From positions 17,480 through 81,479 of the forward strand of contig SBBQ01000054.1 of NCBI GenBank assembly GCA_005239635.1: a stretch of 64,000 nucleotides of DNA. Direction: 5' to 3'. The number at the start of each line of letters is the position of its first letter. Position 1 is the stretch's first letter. The position numbers and the translations under genes were made by a program. Source of the DNA: Uliginosibacterium gangwonense (GTDB lineage: Bacteria > Pseudomonadota > Gammaproteobacteria > Burkholderiales > Rhodocyclaceae). The notes beneath the pieces were generated by a model. That model did no database searches. It worked only from the letters and a program-made list of their open reading frames with translations, and was not told where the DNA came from. Below, piece after piece: positions 48,580-56,941 of the stretch.

Positions 48580-48602
48580 TTTGCCAATCATGCAATTGGC
48601 AA
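48580..48602. repeat. Inverted pair of the signature word between accB and accC
   Basis: TTTGCCAAT, a six-base spacer CATGCA, then ATTGGCAA: an eight-bp stem within the 90-base accB-accC gap. No T run on either side; it may be an mRNA hairpin rather than a terminator. Confidence 0.85.
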
Positions 48603-48641
48603 CGCCGCTCGTAAATAATTATGTTCCGCGGTATGCGGCGT

Positions 48642-49097
48642 TCAGGCAATGACGAACAGTGACTGGCCGTATTCCACTGGCTGACCGTTTTCTACAAGAA
48701 TGGCTTTTACCACGCCGGATTTGTCCGCTTCGATCTCGTTCATGAGCTTCATCGCTTCGATAATACAAAGCGTGTCGCCTGCAGAAACAGATTGGCCGAC
48801 TTCTACGAAAGGCTTGGCTTCGGGCGAGCTGGAACGATAGAAGGTGCCGACCATGGGCGACTTCAGCAAGTGGCCGTCCGGTACGCTGCTCGCAGCGGGC
48901 GCTGCGGTCGAGGCAGGGGCCGCAGCGGGCATGGCGGCGCCGGGCGCCGGTGCTTGACCCACAGCGATGGTCTGCACGGCATGACCACTGAGTTGCTTGG
49001 CAATCCGAACCTTTTCTTCACCCTCGGTGACTTCCAGTTCCGAAATGCCGGATTCCTGAACGAGGTCGATCAGTTTCTTCAGTTTACGCAAATCCAT
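48642..49097 (-). CDS. accB: Biotin carboxyl carrier protein AccB
   Basis: Carries the carboxylated biotin between AccC and the carboxyltransferase AccA/AccD. The 151-residue protein has the N-terminal [22 protein letters not shown] helix, an Ala/Pro linker (about 50-75), and the biotinyl domain with [17 protein letters not shown] and the biotinylated Lys in [12 protein letters not shown]. The ATG has a strong AGGAG ribosome site. accC follows downstream on the same strand; aroQ is upstream, 56 bases away. Confidence 0.97.
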   Translation of the reverse strand: MDLRKLKKLIDLVQESGISELEVTEGEEKVRIAKQLSGHAVQTIAVGQAPAPGAAMPAAAPASTAAPAASSVPDGHLLKSPMVGTFYRSSSPEAKPFVEVGQSVSAGDTLCIIEAMKLMNEIEADKSGVVKAILVENGQPVEYGQSLFVIA

Positions 49098-49153
49098 GTG
49101 TGCTCCTGCGCAATGGTTGTAGCAGGTCGACAGATGTCGCCTGATAGTTGGTA

Positions 49154-49612
49154 TTAGGCTTGGTGTGTATTAACCAGGCGTAGCAGATGGTCGAGCGCAG
49201 CGGTATAGCCATGTGCGCCCAATCCGCAGATAACGCCGAGAGCCAGATCCGAAAAGTAAGACTGGTGACGGAATGACTCGCGGGCATGTACGTTGGAGAG
49301 GTGAACCTCGACAAACGGGATGGCTACGCCCGCCAAGGCATCGCGAAGGGCAATGCTGGTATGCGTGAACGCAGCCGGGTTAATAATAATGAAGTGTGTG
49401 CCAGCGACAGACGCTTCATGAATGCGATCAATTAGCGCGCCTTCGTGGTTGCTCTGAAAGGTGTCGAGCTCCACGCCGGCGATTTTTGCTTGCTGCACGA
49501 GGCCGGCGTTAATGCCTGCTAGTGTGGCGTGTCCGTAAATGTGAGGTTCGCGCTTGCCGAGCAGGTTGAGATTGGGGCCGTGCAGCACCAGAATGCGAGC
49601 TTTAGGTTGCAT
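49154..49612 (-). CDS. aroQ: Type II 3-dehydroquinate dehydratase AroQ
   Basis: Converts 3-dehydroquinate to 3-dehydroshikimate, feeding AroE (encoded at 21.9 kb). The core of 152 residues from ATG 49610-49612 has the family opening [21 protein letters not shown] with the catalytic Tyr, the [14 protein letters not shown] segment, [17 protein letters not shown] and [20 protein letters not shown]. The frame stays open 70 codons further to an ATG at 49822, adding a Ser/Lys/Arg-rich tail with no family resemblance; an AAGGG lies just before that codon, so the longer form is possible. Gene order aroQ-accB-accC is typical. Confidence 0.93.
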   Translation of the reverse strand: MQPKARILVLHGPNLNLLGKREPHIYGHATLAGINAGLVQQAKIAGVELDTFQSNHEGALIDRIHEASVAGTHFIIINPAAFTHTSIALRDALAGVAIPFVEVHLSNVHARESFRHQSYFSDLALGVICGLGAHGYTAALDHLLRLVNTHQA

Positions 49613-49911
49613 GATTGCCGTGCTACGACTACTGCGGCTGGATTGTGAGGTGCCCATATCTGTGTCGCTTGCCTTTCTGCTCGTGCTCCGTCGCGCTACA
49701 GGAGCTTTGGCTACTGTAGCTGCTTTTTGCATTGTGCGTTCGGCGGTTGTGCGTTTAGGATTTTTGTCGCTGTTTTGGGTGCTGCTCAGCGAGTTGTCCG
49801 GGCTTTTTTTGCGCGTCACCATCCCTTAATTTTGCAGCATATCGCTACAAATTGCCACCTTTTGCCGGCAATGGCGATATTTGTTTCTTTAAAACAGTGG
49901 GTTGCCAAGCT

Positions 49912-50520
49912 TTAAGGCCGGCTGTTTTGGTGTGCCGCTGGCGGGATGGGGGGCGGGGTAAGTGGTGACGGGCTCGTGGCAGGGAGGGCGTTGCGAATAG
50001 CGGCTTCCAGCGCAGATTCGCTCATCGGCCCCGATCTTGACGACAAAATGTTGCCATCAGAGCCAATTATGACGGTAAATGGTAGGCCTTTGGCTTTGTT
50101 TCCGAGTCTGACTGATAGATCAATTGTGTCTAAATTGCCAAGTACGAGCGGGTAGGTAACCGGGTTTTTTTTCTGAAATTCAGCGACGTTGTCTGCTTGA
50201 TCAATTGCAATGCCGACAAAATCGACGTTTTGAATCTTATAAAGCGAATAGATCCGATCAAAGGCGGGCATCTCTTCCCGGCAGGGCGGGCACCAACTGG
50301 CCCAGAAATTCACTACCGTCAAATGGCCGGGTTTGACGATCTCGTGCGGCTGACCATCTAGGCCGTTTAACTTGAGGTGTTTAATTTCGTCGACGGCATT
50401 GGGTGCCGCGGCAACAGTTGTATTGGCTGCTTGCTGCGCCGATCCCATCCAAATGCCGGCCAAACCAGCACCAACGGCGACTAATAGGCCGAGAAGACGA
50501 TGAGTGTTGTGTTGTTCCAT
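49912..50520 (-). CDS. TlpA-like periplasmic thiol-disulfide reductase
   Basis: A 202-residue membrane-anchored thioredoxin-fold protein. An uncleaved or cleaved N-terminal helix at about 9-31 exports it; the redox site is WCPPC in NFWASWCPPCREEMP, and the cis-Pro region is KGLPFTVII. It likely keeps periplasmic thiols reduced, for example during cytochrome c or CuA assembly, though that is inference. The C-terminal tail is Pro-rich and unconserved. ATG 50518-50520 is chosen. The 16 bases between it and the upstream gene contain a full copy of the signature word (50525-50533). Confidence 0.9.
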   Translation of the reverse strand: MEQHNTHRLLGLLVAVGAGLAGIWMGSAQQAANTTVAAAPNAVDEIKHLKLNGLDGQPHEIVKPGHLTVVNFWASWCPPCREEMPAFDRIYSLYKIQNVDFVGIAIDQADNVAEFQKKNPVTYPLVLGNLDTIDLSVRLGNKAKGLPFTVIIGSDGNILSSRSGPMSESALEAAIRNALPATSPSPLTPPPIPPAAHQNSRP

Positions 50521-50536
50521 GTCGATTGGCAAACGG

Positions 50537-51160
50537 CTAGGGTTGTTGCACTTGGGGTGTTTCGGCTTGCGTGCTCAATTGCAGCTCGATGAGTTCCTTT
50601 ACTCCCTCGCGGCCGAGTCGATCTCGACTACGCCCGTTGTGTGTATCGCGATGTCGACTGCGTTCTGCTTCATACGGATAAACGGCAAGTTCGACGGGAA
50701 TGTCGTGCCAATACAAGCGCAAAGTGGTTTCGGGCAAGTGGCGCTCGGGGCGGCGGGGCTCGCGTGATTCAAATTCAACATCGCGGTTGAGCAGAAAAAG
50801 TTCTACATCCTTGGCGCTGTCTGCAAATAGCTGTAGTTCGATCGGGCTAAAGCGGGTGGCATTGCCGTCGAGTACTGCGTCTGTAAGGTAGGGACGAAAT
50901 TCGCTCAGTTCAGCCATGAGCGGTAGTGCAGCTTGGCGCAATTCCAGCAAACAGGCCTGTTGTTCTTCAGGCTCGTAGATGGCTTGGTAATCGCGCAGTG
51001 CTTCTTCGATTTCGCTATTGTTCGGTAGTGATTCTTTAGGATTGGCACCGAGTTGTCGTGCGGCTTTGCGTTTGGCAAAGCCGTAGTCGTCAATGCCGTC
51101 CTCGGCAATCAAGCGGGCTGCCGTAATGGCAATTTGCCGGCGCATGGGCGTTGATTTCAT
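50537..51160 (-). CDS. Conserved betaproteobacterial protein of unknown function next to mpl
   Basis: A 207-residue soluble protein. The first 30 residues (STPMRRQIAITAARLIAEDG, then DDYGFAKRKAARQLG) look like a helix-turn-helix-like helical start; the middle has PEEQQACLLELRQAALPLMAEL and a later LQLFADSAKDVELFLL and LRLYWHDIPVELAVYPYE. Similar proteins beside mpl are sometimes mislabelled as a muramate ligase; nothing here looks like one. A nucleotidyltransferase-like fold is possible but unproven. The ATG 51158-51160 is preferred to one 19 codons upstream. It heads the minus-strand run toward dgkA. Confidence 0.75.
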   Translation of the reverse strand: MKSTPMRRQIAITAARLIAEDGIDDYGFAKRKAARQLGANPKESLPNNSEIEEALRDYQAIYEPEEQQACLLELRQAALPLMAELSEFRPYLTDAVLDGNATRFSPIELQLFADSAKDVELFLLNRDVEFESREPRRPERHLPETTLRLYWHDIPVELAVYPYEAERSRHRDTHNGRSRDRLGREGVKELIELQLSTQAETPQVQQP

Positions 51161-51375
51161 GGTGTGTTCCGTGCGTTGAGCGTGTTCAGGTTCAGGATCA
51201 TTGTTAGATCGCATCATTTCATGCTGTTGTGACAGCCTGATAGACAGCTCGACGCTGTGCCCGATCGTGCCATGTCATGCACTCGCAGAAAGCAGCCGGC
51301 AAAAGCTCATGCCGGCAAACGCTATCCGGGCTAGAATCGCCGCGCCATTGTGGCAGAAATTGGTGACGGTGATCC

Positions 51376-52779
51376 ATGCAGTCCATCTTGCAACATGAAG
51401 CGGGTAATCCGCAACCTAATACGCAGTCCACTCCTCAGCATATTCACATTCTGGGCATATGCGGCACCTTTATGGGTGGAATTGCGCTGATTGCGCGCGC
51501 TGCGGGTTATCGCGTCACAGGCTGCGATGCCAATGTGTATCCGCCAATGAGCACGCAGTTGCAGGAGCAAGGTATCGCGTTGATTGAAGGCTACGATCCA
51601 TCACAACTCGATTTAAATGCAGATATTTATGTCGTGGGTAACGCGGTTTCCCGTGGCAATCCGTTGTTGGAAGCGATTTTGGACCGTGGTTTGAACTATG
51701 TATCAGGCCCGCAATGGTTGTCTGAACAGATGTTGTGCCACAAATGGGTGCTGGCGGTTGCGGGCACGCACGGCAAAACCACCACCACGTCCATGCTGAC
51801 TTGGATTCTTGAACACGCAGGCCTGAACCCCGGTTTTTTGATTGGTGGTGTGCCAGGTAATTTTGGTTTGTCTGCACGCCTCACCGAGTCGAATTTTTTT
51901 GTGATTGAGGCAGACGAATACGACACCGCATTTTGTGACAAGCGCTCAAAATTTGTGCACTACCGACCCAGAACGGCAGTGCTGAATAACCTCGAATACG
52001 ACCATGCTGACATCTTTGCTGATTTGTCAGCGATTGAAACGCAGTTCCATCATTTGGTGCGCACGATTCCGCAGAGTGGCCGAGTTTTATGCAATGGTGG
52101 TGAGCCCGCGCTCAAGCGAGTATTGGCAAAAGGCTGCTGGAGCGAAGTTGAGTTTTTTAATGACACTGAGCAGTGGCAAGCTCGCTTGTGTGAGGGTGAT
52201 CTGGTTGAGTTTTTGCAGGCGGGTAAGGTTGTAGCGAATGCGCATCTCACTTTGCCGGGGCAGCACAACGCGGATAACGCGCTTGCTGCATTGTTGGCAG
52301 CGCGGCACGTGGGCGTAACGCCCGAGCAGGCCGGTGCAGCATTGAGTGAGTTCCATGGCGTAAAACGCCGACTCGAAGTGCGTGGTACGGTGCGCGGGGT
52401 GACGGTGTACGACGACTTCGCCCACCACCCCACGGCTATTGAAGCAACGCTGGCCGCACTGCGTCGTCGCGTGGGGGATGGTGTGCGCATTTTCGCAGTG
52501 TTGGAACCGCGTTCTAACACCATGAAGCTGGGTGCGATGAAAGATCGTTTAGTCGCCAGTTTGCATGAGGCTGCGCACGTTTTTTGTTACTCAAAAGGAT
52601 TGGGCTGGGACGCTGACGCTGCGTTGGCTTCGCTCAATGAACGCAGTCACGTGCATGACGATATCGAAAAGTTAATTGCCGATGTGCGGTTGCATGCGCG
52701 TGAAGGTGATCACGTCTTGGTGATGAGTAATGGCGGTTTCGAAAATGTTCACCAGCGCCTATTGCAGGTGCTGGCGTGA
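51376..52779 (+). CDS. mpl: UDP-N-acetylmuramate:L-Ala-gamma-D-Glu-meso-DAP ligase Mpl
   Basis: Mur-family ligase that recycles murein tripeptide onto UDP-MurNAc. The 467-residue protein has the Mpl-specific start IHILGICGTFMGGIALIARAAGYRVTG (seen in part), the ATP loop VAGTHGKTTTTSML, EADEYDTAFCDKRSKFVHY and, downstream, the FAHHPTAIEATLAALR loop. The GTFMGG variant separates Mpl from MurC. It is divergent from the unknown gene at 50537. Together with mtgA and uppP it shows an ordinary peptidoglycan pathway. Confidence 0.96.
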   Translation: MQSILQHEAGNPQPNTQSTPQHIHILGICGTFMGGIALIARAAGYRVTGCDANVYPPMSTQLQEQGIALIEGYDPSQLDLNADIYVVGNAVSRGNPLLEAILDRGLNYVSGPQWLSEQMLCHKWVLAVAGTHGKTTTTSMLTWILEHAGLNPGFLIGGVPGNFGLSARLTESNFFVIEADEYDTAFCDKRSKFVHYRPRTAVLNNLEYDHADIFADLSAIETQFHHLVRTIPQSGRVLCNGGEPALKRVLAKGCWSEVEFFNDTEQWQARLCEGDLVEFLQAGKVVANAHLTLPGQHNADNALAALLAARHVGVTPEQAGAALSEFHGVKRRLEVRGTVRGVTVYDDFAHHPTAIEATLAALRRRVGDGVRIFAVLEPRSNTMKLGAMKDRLVASLHEAAHVFCYSKGLGWDADAALASLNERSHVHDDIEKLIADVRLHAREGDHVLVMSNGGFENVHQRLLQVLA

Positions 52780-53091
52780 TTTGCGCGCGGGTTAGTGTGC
52801 GAGCGGAGTGCGTTCGAGACGGTTTTTTAATTTGATCCACATCAAGAATTGTTGATAAGGGCGGTTGCGCGTGCTACCTTATGGCCCGTTCAGCACTTCT
52901 GGAATGCCTGATCTGATGCCCAATTCGGGCTTTTGGGTGTTTTGGTTGCTGTGCAGCAGCGCGCTAAGCACTTGATCAAAGGGTTGTAATTTTTGTGAAG
53001 ACACCGTCCTTCATCAAAAAATTGTTCGGTGCACTTGGTGTTGCTGTTATGAGATGGGCGTGTTGTCTAGCGCACAAAGTTTTGCCGTGCA
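52780..53091 (+). promoter_or_regulatory. Upstream part of the 611-base gap before coxB: promoter region
   Basis: Contains the FNR-type box (listed separately), a possible extended -10 box TGCTACCTT near 52873-52880, and a short GTG-initiated frame from 52995 (VKTPSFIKKLFGALGVAVM...) with a signal-peptide look that stops after 48 codons. No real gene is recognised. Confidence 0.5.
52832..52845. promoter_or_regulatory. FNR/Anr-type box upstream of the aa3 oxidase operon
   Basis: TTGAT-CCAC-ATCAA matches the FNR consensus at all ten defined bases. Its centre is about 48 bases before a start site placed by the TACCTT -10 candidate, near the range for activation or repression. Whether it activates or represses is not visible. 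Confidence 0.65.
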
Positions 53092-53368
53092 AGGCGCTGT
53101 TAGGGCAGCCTTTGTGTGGATGGGTGCCTCGGATACATTGAGGGCCTCGCAGCAAGGTAATTCGCGGTTAAACCGCAATTACTGGCAGTACGAATTTAGC
53201 CGTGCAACTCGAAGAAGGGTTGCGATTCCGGTAACGGAATGCACGTGTAGTCGTAGTCGCAAGCGCAGTCAGATTCATCTCCAGGTTACGACCTGGGCCG
53301 GCCGTAAGGCTGGTGAGCAACTGAAGCGCCGGATCACGCAGCACTGGGTCCGGAGTACGAAATTCGTA
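53092..53368 (+). ncRNA. Candidate structured leader RNA of the coxB operon
   Basis: A chain of local hairpins fills the region up to 22 bases before the coxB ATG. Clear ones: GTAATT-C-GCGG/CCGC-AATTAC (53157-53182); GCAAC/GTTGC (53204-53223); ATTCCG-GTAA-CGGAAT (53225-53240); CCAGGT-TACG-ACCTGG (53281-53296); CCGGCC-GTAA-GGCTGG (53298-53313); CCGGA/TCCGG (53329-53353); TACGA-AAT-TCGTA (53356-53368). GGC-GCTG/CAGC (about 53093-53111) is weaker. Two loops are GNRA type and one is UACG, all features of folded RNA. I match no known riboswitch. Could be a regulatory leader or a separate small RNA. Confidence 0.5.
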
Positions 53369-53390
53369 GTCGAAGGCGAGGACCACAACA

Positions 53391-54575
53391 ATGAGACTCA
53401 GAGAGGGGCAGTCCTGGGCAGCCGGTATGACTTTGATGGGTGCGACGCAGCTCGCATACGCCGAAGTGGACGGTCGTTATAACTTGCAAACGCCAGCGAC
53501 TGGCATTGCACAACAGATGTACGACATGCATACGCTCATGTTGTGGATCTGTCTAATCATCTTCGTATTGGTGTTCGGGGTAATGTTTTACTCCGTGTTC
53601 GCACACCGTAAATCACGTGGCGCTGTTGCTGCTCAATTCCATGAGAGCACCACGGTCGAGATCTTGTGGACCATCATCCCCGTCTTTATTCTGTTGGGCA
53701 TGGCGTGGCCTGCGACCAAGACGATCTTAGAGCTGAAAGATACCTCAAACCCGGATATCACCATTAAAGCCACTGGCTATCAGTGGAAGTGGGGATATGA
53801 CTACCTCAAAGGTCAGGGTGAAGGTGTTCACTTCGTTTCAGCGCTTTCTACACCCCGTGAGCAAATCGAGGGTAAGGCCCCTAAAGGCCCAAACTACTTG
53901 CTGGAAGTTGATAAGCCGCTGGTGGTGCCTGTTGGTAAAAAAATTCGCATTCTGACCACGGCGAATGATGTGATCCACGCTTGGTGGGTTCCGGCGTTCG
54001 GTGTGAAGCAAGACGCGATACCGGGCTTTATTCATGACACGTGGTTTCGTGCAGATAAAGAAGGCGTGTACCGCGGCAACTGCGCTGAGTTGTGCGGCCG
54101 CGATCATGGCTTCATGCCTATCGAAGTGCATGTGGTTTCTGCTGAGGCCTACGCGGCTTGGGTGGATGAACAGAAAAAGCTGATGGCAGCTGCGGCTGAT
54201 GATCCAAACAAAGTTTGGACCATGGAAGAGCTGAAAGCGCGCGGTGAGCAAGTCTATTCCGCAAACTGTGCGGCATGTCACCAAGCCAATGGCAAGGGGC
54301 TGCCTCCTGCATTCCCTGCGCTCGATGGCTCAAAAATTGCCAATGGGCCTGTGGGCGACCATCTCAATATTGTCTTGAATGGCAAAACAGGCACGTCGAT
54401 GGCTTCGTTTAAGCAACTAAGCGATACCGAAATTGCGGCGGTGATTACTTATGAACGCAATGCATGGGGCAATGCAACCGGAACGGTGGTGCAGCCCGCA
54501 GATGTACGCACTGTACGTTCCAACAAAACCGCGGCACTACCTGCTCAGCCAGTTAAATCTGGCCATGCGGGCTGA
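53391..54575 (+). CDS. coxB: Cytochrome c oxidase subunit II with fused cytochrome c domain
   Basis: CuA-bearing subunit of an aa3-type oxidase, 394 residues. A signal peptide (about 1-25) and two transmembrane helices (about 48-70 and 90-110) precede the periplasmic cupredoxin domain. CuA ligands are H196, C231, C235, H239 and M242 in GNCAELCGRDHGFMP. The C-terminal part carries a class I cytochrome c with CAACH at 293-297 and a later Met. This fusion (caa3-like) lets the subunit receive electrons directly. It is first in the operon and is preceded by the long structured leader. Confidence 0.96.
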   Translation: MRLREGQSWAAGMTLMGATQLAYAEVDGRYNLQTPATGIAQQMYDMHTLMLWICLIIFVLVFGVMFYSVFAHRKSRGAVAAQFHESTTVEILWTIIPVFILLGMAWPATKTILELKDTSNPDITIKATGYQWKWGYDYLKGQGEGVHFVSALSTPREQIEGKAPKGPNYLLEVDKPLVVPVGKKIRILTTANDVIHAWWVPAFGVKQDAIPGFIHDTWFRADKEGVYRGNCAELCGRDHGFMPIEVHVVSAEAYAAWVDEQKKLMAAAADDPNKVWTMEELKARGEQVYSANCAACHQANGKGLPPAFPALDGSKIANGPVGDHLNIVLNGKTGTSMASFKQLSDTEIAAVITYERNAWGNATGTVVQPADVRTVRSNKTAALPAQPVKSGHAG

Positions 54576-54601
54576 TACAACGACCACGCTTAGGAGCTGA
54601 G

Positions 54602-56194
54602 ATGAGTTCTATTTCTCACGATCACGCACATGGCCATGGTCACGACGATCATGGGCACCACCCAACCGGCCTGATGCGTTGGATTACCACGACGAACCAC
54701 AAAGATATCGGGACGATGTATTTGATATTCGCTTTCACGATGTTCATCGTGGGCGGATTGCTGGCCTGGGGTATTCGAGCGGAATTGATGTACCCGGGGA
54801 TGCAACTGTGGGATCCCGAGCGGTTTAATTCTTTTACCACCATGCATGGTCTCATCATGGTGTTCGGGGCGATTATGCCAGCCTTCGTAGGCTTTGCTAA
54901 TTGGCAAATTCCACTCATGATCGGGGCGAGCGATATGGCGTTTGCTCGAATGAACAACTGGAGTTTCTGGTTGTTACCGGTTGCCGCGATTTTATTGGTT
55001 ACGTCATTCTTCCTGCCGGGCGGTGCGCCTGCTGCCGGCTGGACCTTGTATGCCCCGCTGTCGGTGCAACAAGGCATGTCGATGGACTTCACTATCTTCG
55101 CGATTCACATCATGGGGGCGAGTTCGATCATGGGCTCGATCAACATCATCGTGACCATCCTGAACATGCGCGCGCCTGGCATGACGCTGATGAAGATGCC
55201 GTTGTTTGTATGGACATGGTTGATTACAGCGTATTTGCTGATTGCGGTGATGCCTGTGCTGGCAGGTGCAGTCACCATGATTCTGACGGACCGTCACTTT
55301 GGCACGAGCTTCTTTAATGCTGCTGGCGGTGGTGATCCAGTGCTTTATCAGCACGTGTTCTGTTTCTTTGGCCACCCCGAGGTGTACATCATGATCCTGC
55401 CAGCGTTCGGGATCATTAGCCAAATCATCCCGACGTTTGCACGCAAGCCGTTGTTTGGTTATGCCTCCATGGTGTATGCCACAGCATCCATTGCCATTCT
55501 GTCGTTCATCGTGTGGGCTCACCATATGTTTGTGGTTGGTATGCCGGCGGCTGGTTTGCTGTTCTTTATGTACGCCACCATGCTGATTGCGGTACCTACG
55601 GGCGTGAAAGTGTTTAACTGGGTTGCCACCATGTGGCGCGGCTCAATGACATTCGAAACGCCCATGTTGTTTGCAGTCGGCTTTATCTTTGTGTTCACCA
55701 TGGGTGGCTTTACAGGCTTGATTTGCGCAATCATGCCGATTGATATTCAAATTCAAGACACCTATTACGTGGTGGCGCACTTCCACTATGTATTGGTGGC
55801 AGGTTCGCTGTTTGCCTTGTTTGCGGGTACCTACTATTGGTTGCCAAAGTGGACGGGTCATATGTACAGCGAAACGCTTGGCAAGCTGCATTTCTGGGCG
55901 TCCATTATTTTCTTCAACATCACGTTCTTCCCGATGCATTTCTTGGGTCTGGCCGGCATGCCGCGCCGTATTCCAGATTATGCGACCCAATTTGCCGACT
56001 TCAATTTCATTGCCTCGATCGGTGCATTTGGTTTCGGCTTGTCACAGCTGATCTTCCTGATCGCAGTGGTCAAGTGTGCGAAGGGTGGCCCCAAGGCGAC
56101 TGCACAGGTGTGGGAAGGTGCTGATGGCTTGGAGTGGACGGTGCCTTCTCCTGCGCCTTACCACACGTTTGAAGAGCCGCCTCACGTGAAGTAA
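54602..56194 (+). CDS. ctaD: Cytochrome c oxidase subunit I (aa3 type)
   Basis: Catalytic, proton-pumping subunit of 530 residues with twelve transmembrane helices. Visible landmarks: the heme a ligand in TMHGLIMVFGAIMPAF, the CuB and Tyr cross-link helix HVFCFFGHPEVYIMILPAFG, and the VVAHFHYVLVAGSLFALF pair of histidines for heme a3 and heme a. The His-rich N terminus (HDHAHGHGHDDHGHH) is unusual, possibly metal binding. A GGAGC ribosome site precedes the ATG 26 bases after coxB. Assembly genes follow. Confidence 0.98.
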   Translation: MSSISHDHAHGHGHDDHGHHPTGLMRWITTTNHKDIGTMYLIFAFTMFIVGGLLAWGIRAELMYPGMQLWDPERFNSFTTMHGLIMVFGAIMPAFVGFANWQIPLMIGASDMAFARMNNWSFWLLPVAAILLVTSFFLPGGAPAAGWTLYAPLSVQQGMSMDFTIFAIHIMGASSIMGSINIIVTILNMRAPGMTLMKMPLFVWTWLITAYLLIAVMPVLAGAVTMILTDRHFGTSFFNAAGGGDPVLYQHVFCFFGHPEVYIMILPAFGIISQIIPTFARKPLFGYASMVYATASIAILSFIVWAHHMFVVGMPAAGLLFFMYATMLIAVPTGVKVFNWVATMWRGSMTFETPMLFAVGFIFVFTMGGFTGLICAIMPIDIQIQDTYYVVAHFHYVLVAGSLFALFAGTYYWLPKWTGHMYSETLGKLHFWASIIFFNITFFPMHFLGLAGMPRRIPDYATQFADFNFIASIGAFGFGLSQLIFLIAVVKCAKGGPKATAQVWEGADGLEWTVPSPAPYHTFEEPPHVK

Positions 56195-56249
56195 CGGGTT
56201 GGCAAGATCGAAGTGTTGGATCGTAGTGCAATGAACTGAGCAGGCGAAT

Positions 56250-56363
56250 ATGCAACAACATGATGGGCGGTCAGGGAAAAACAGACGAACAGCTTTGCTG
56301 CTGCTGTCCATCGTGTTGGTGTTCTTCATTTGGGGGGCAATTAAGGGAATGTTGCTCCAATGA
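56250..56363 (+). CDS. Cytochrome oxidase small assembly protein (37 residues)
   Basis: A short gene between ctaD and ctaG. It encodes 37 residues, MQQHDGRSGKNRRTALLLLS at the start and one transmembrane segment (LLLLSIVLVFFIWGAIKG), of the kind described in betaproteobacterial cox loci as a small assembly protein. Its stop overlaps the ctaG start (ATGA), supporting real translation. Role inferred from position only. Confidence 0.75.
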   Translation: MQQHDGRSGKNRRTALLLLSIVLVFFIWGAIKGMLLQ

Positions 56364-56941
56364 ATGAGGCGCAAGTTGCAAATCGTAAGTTGATGCGCAA
56401 ACTGTTTGTGATTGCAGTTTGTATGTTTGGATTTGCTTACGCATTGGTGCCGTTTTATGAAGTGATTTGCAAACTGACGGGCAGCAACAACTTGTTAAAA
56501 GCTGATGTGGTCCAGAATACACAGGTTGATAAATCACGGACGGTCATCATCGAGTTCGATGCCAATACGCATAAGCTAGCTTGGAATTTTAAGCCGACTC
56601 AAAATAGCCTCACGGTTCATCTTGGTGAAATAGTGCAGGTGACCTATGAGGTGAGGAACACAAAAGATGTGCCTGTTAGTGGGCAGGCTATACCGAGTTA
56701 TGGGCCCGCCTTAGCAGGTAAGTATTTTCGGAAGTTAGATTGCTTTTGTTTTACCAAGCAAACACTTGCGGCGAATGAACGTAAGCAAATGCCGGTGGTG
56801 TTTGTTGTTGATCCTTCACTACCAAAAGACGTGAATGTGATTACTTTGTCGTACACGTTCTTTGAAGTGGCAGGTTCTCAGGCGACAAATCAAGCGGAGC
56901 CTGCAGTAAAGGAAGGTGAGCTGCGAGGCGGTAGCTCATGA
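56360..56941 (+). CDS. ctaG: Cytochrome c oxidase copper assembly protein CtaG (Cox11)
   Basis: Delivers copper to the CuB site of subunit I. The 193-residue protein has one N-terminal transmembrane helix (about 14-33) with LVPFYEVICKLTG, a beta-sandwich periplasmic domain, and the copper-binding pair in KLDCFCFTKQTL (CFC motif). The C-terminal region beyond VITLSYTFFEV is short and normal. It overlaps the small gene upstream and the DUF2970 gene downstream by four bases each. Confidence 0.96.
   Translation: MNEAQVANRKLMRKLFVIAVCMFGFAYALVPFYEVICKLTGSNNLLKADVVQNTQVDKSRTVIIEFDANTHKLAWNFKPTQNSLTVHLGEIVQVTYEVRNTKDVPVSGQAIPSYGPALAGKYFRKLDCFCFTKQTLAANERKQMPVVFVVDPSLPKDVNVITLSYTFFEVAGSQATNQAEPAVKEGELRGGSS

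Noticed and set aside
53157..53353. tRNA, RNase P, SRP or tmRNA in the coxB leader
   Set aside because: No cloverleaf, no T-loop, no CCA end and none of the conserved cores of these RNAs can be found.
53054..53482. A 142-codon plus-strand frame overlapping the coxB start
   Set aside because: Its residues resemble no family, it overlaps coxB in another frame and it runs through the hairpin-rich leader. Composition looks like translated non-coding sequence.
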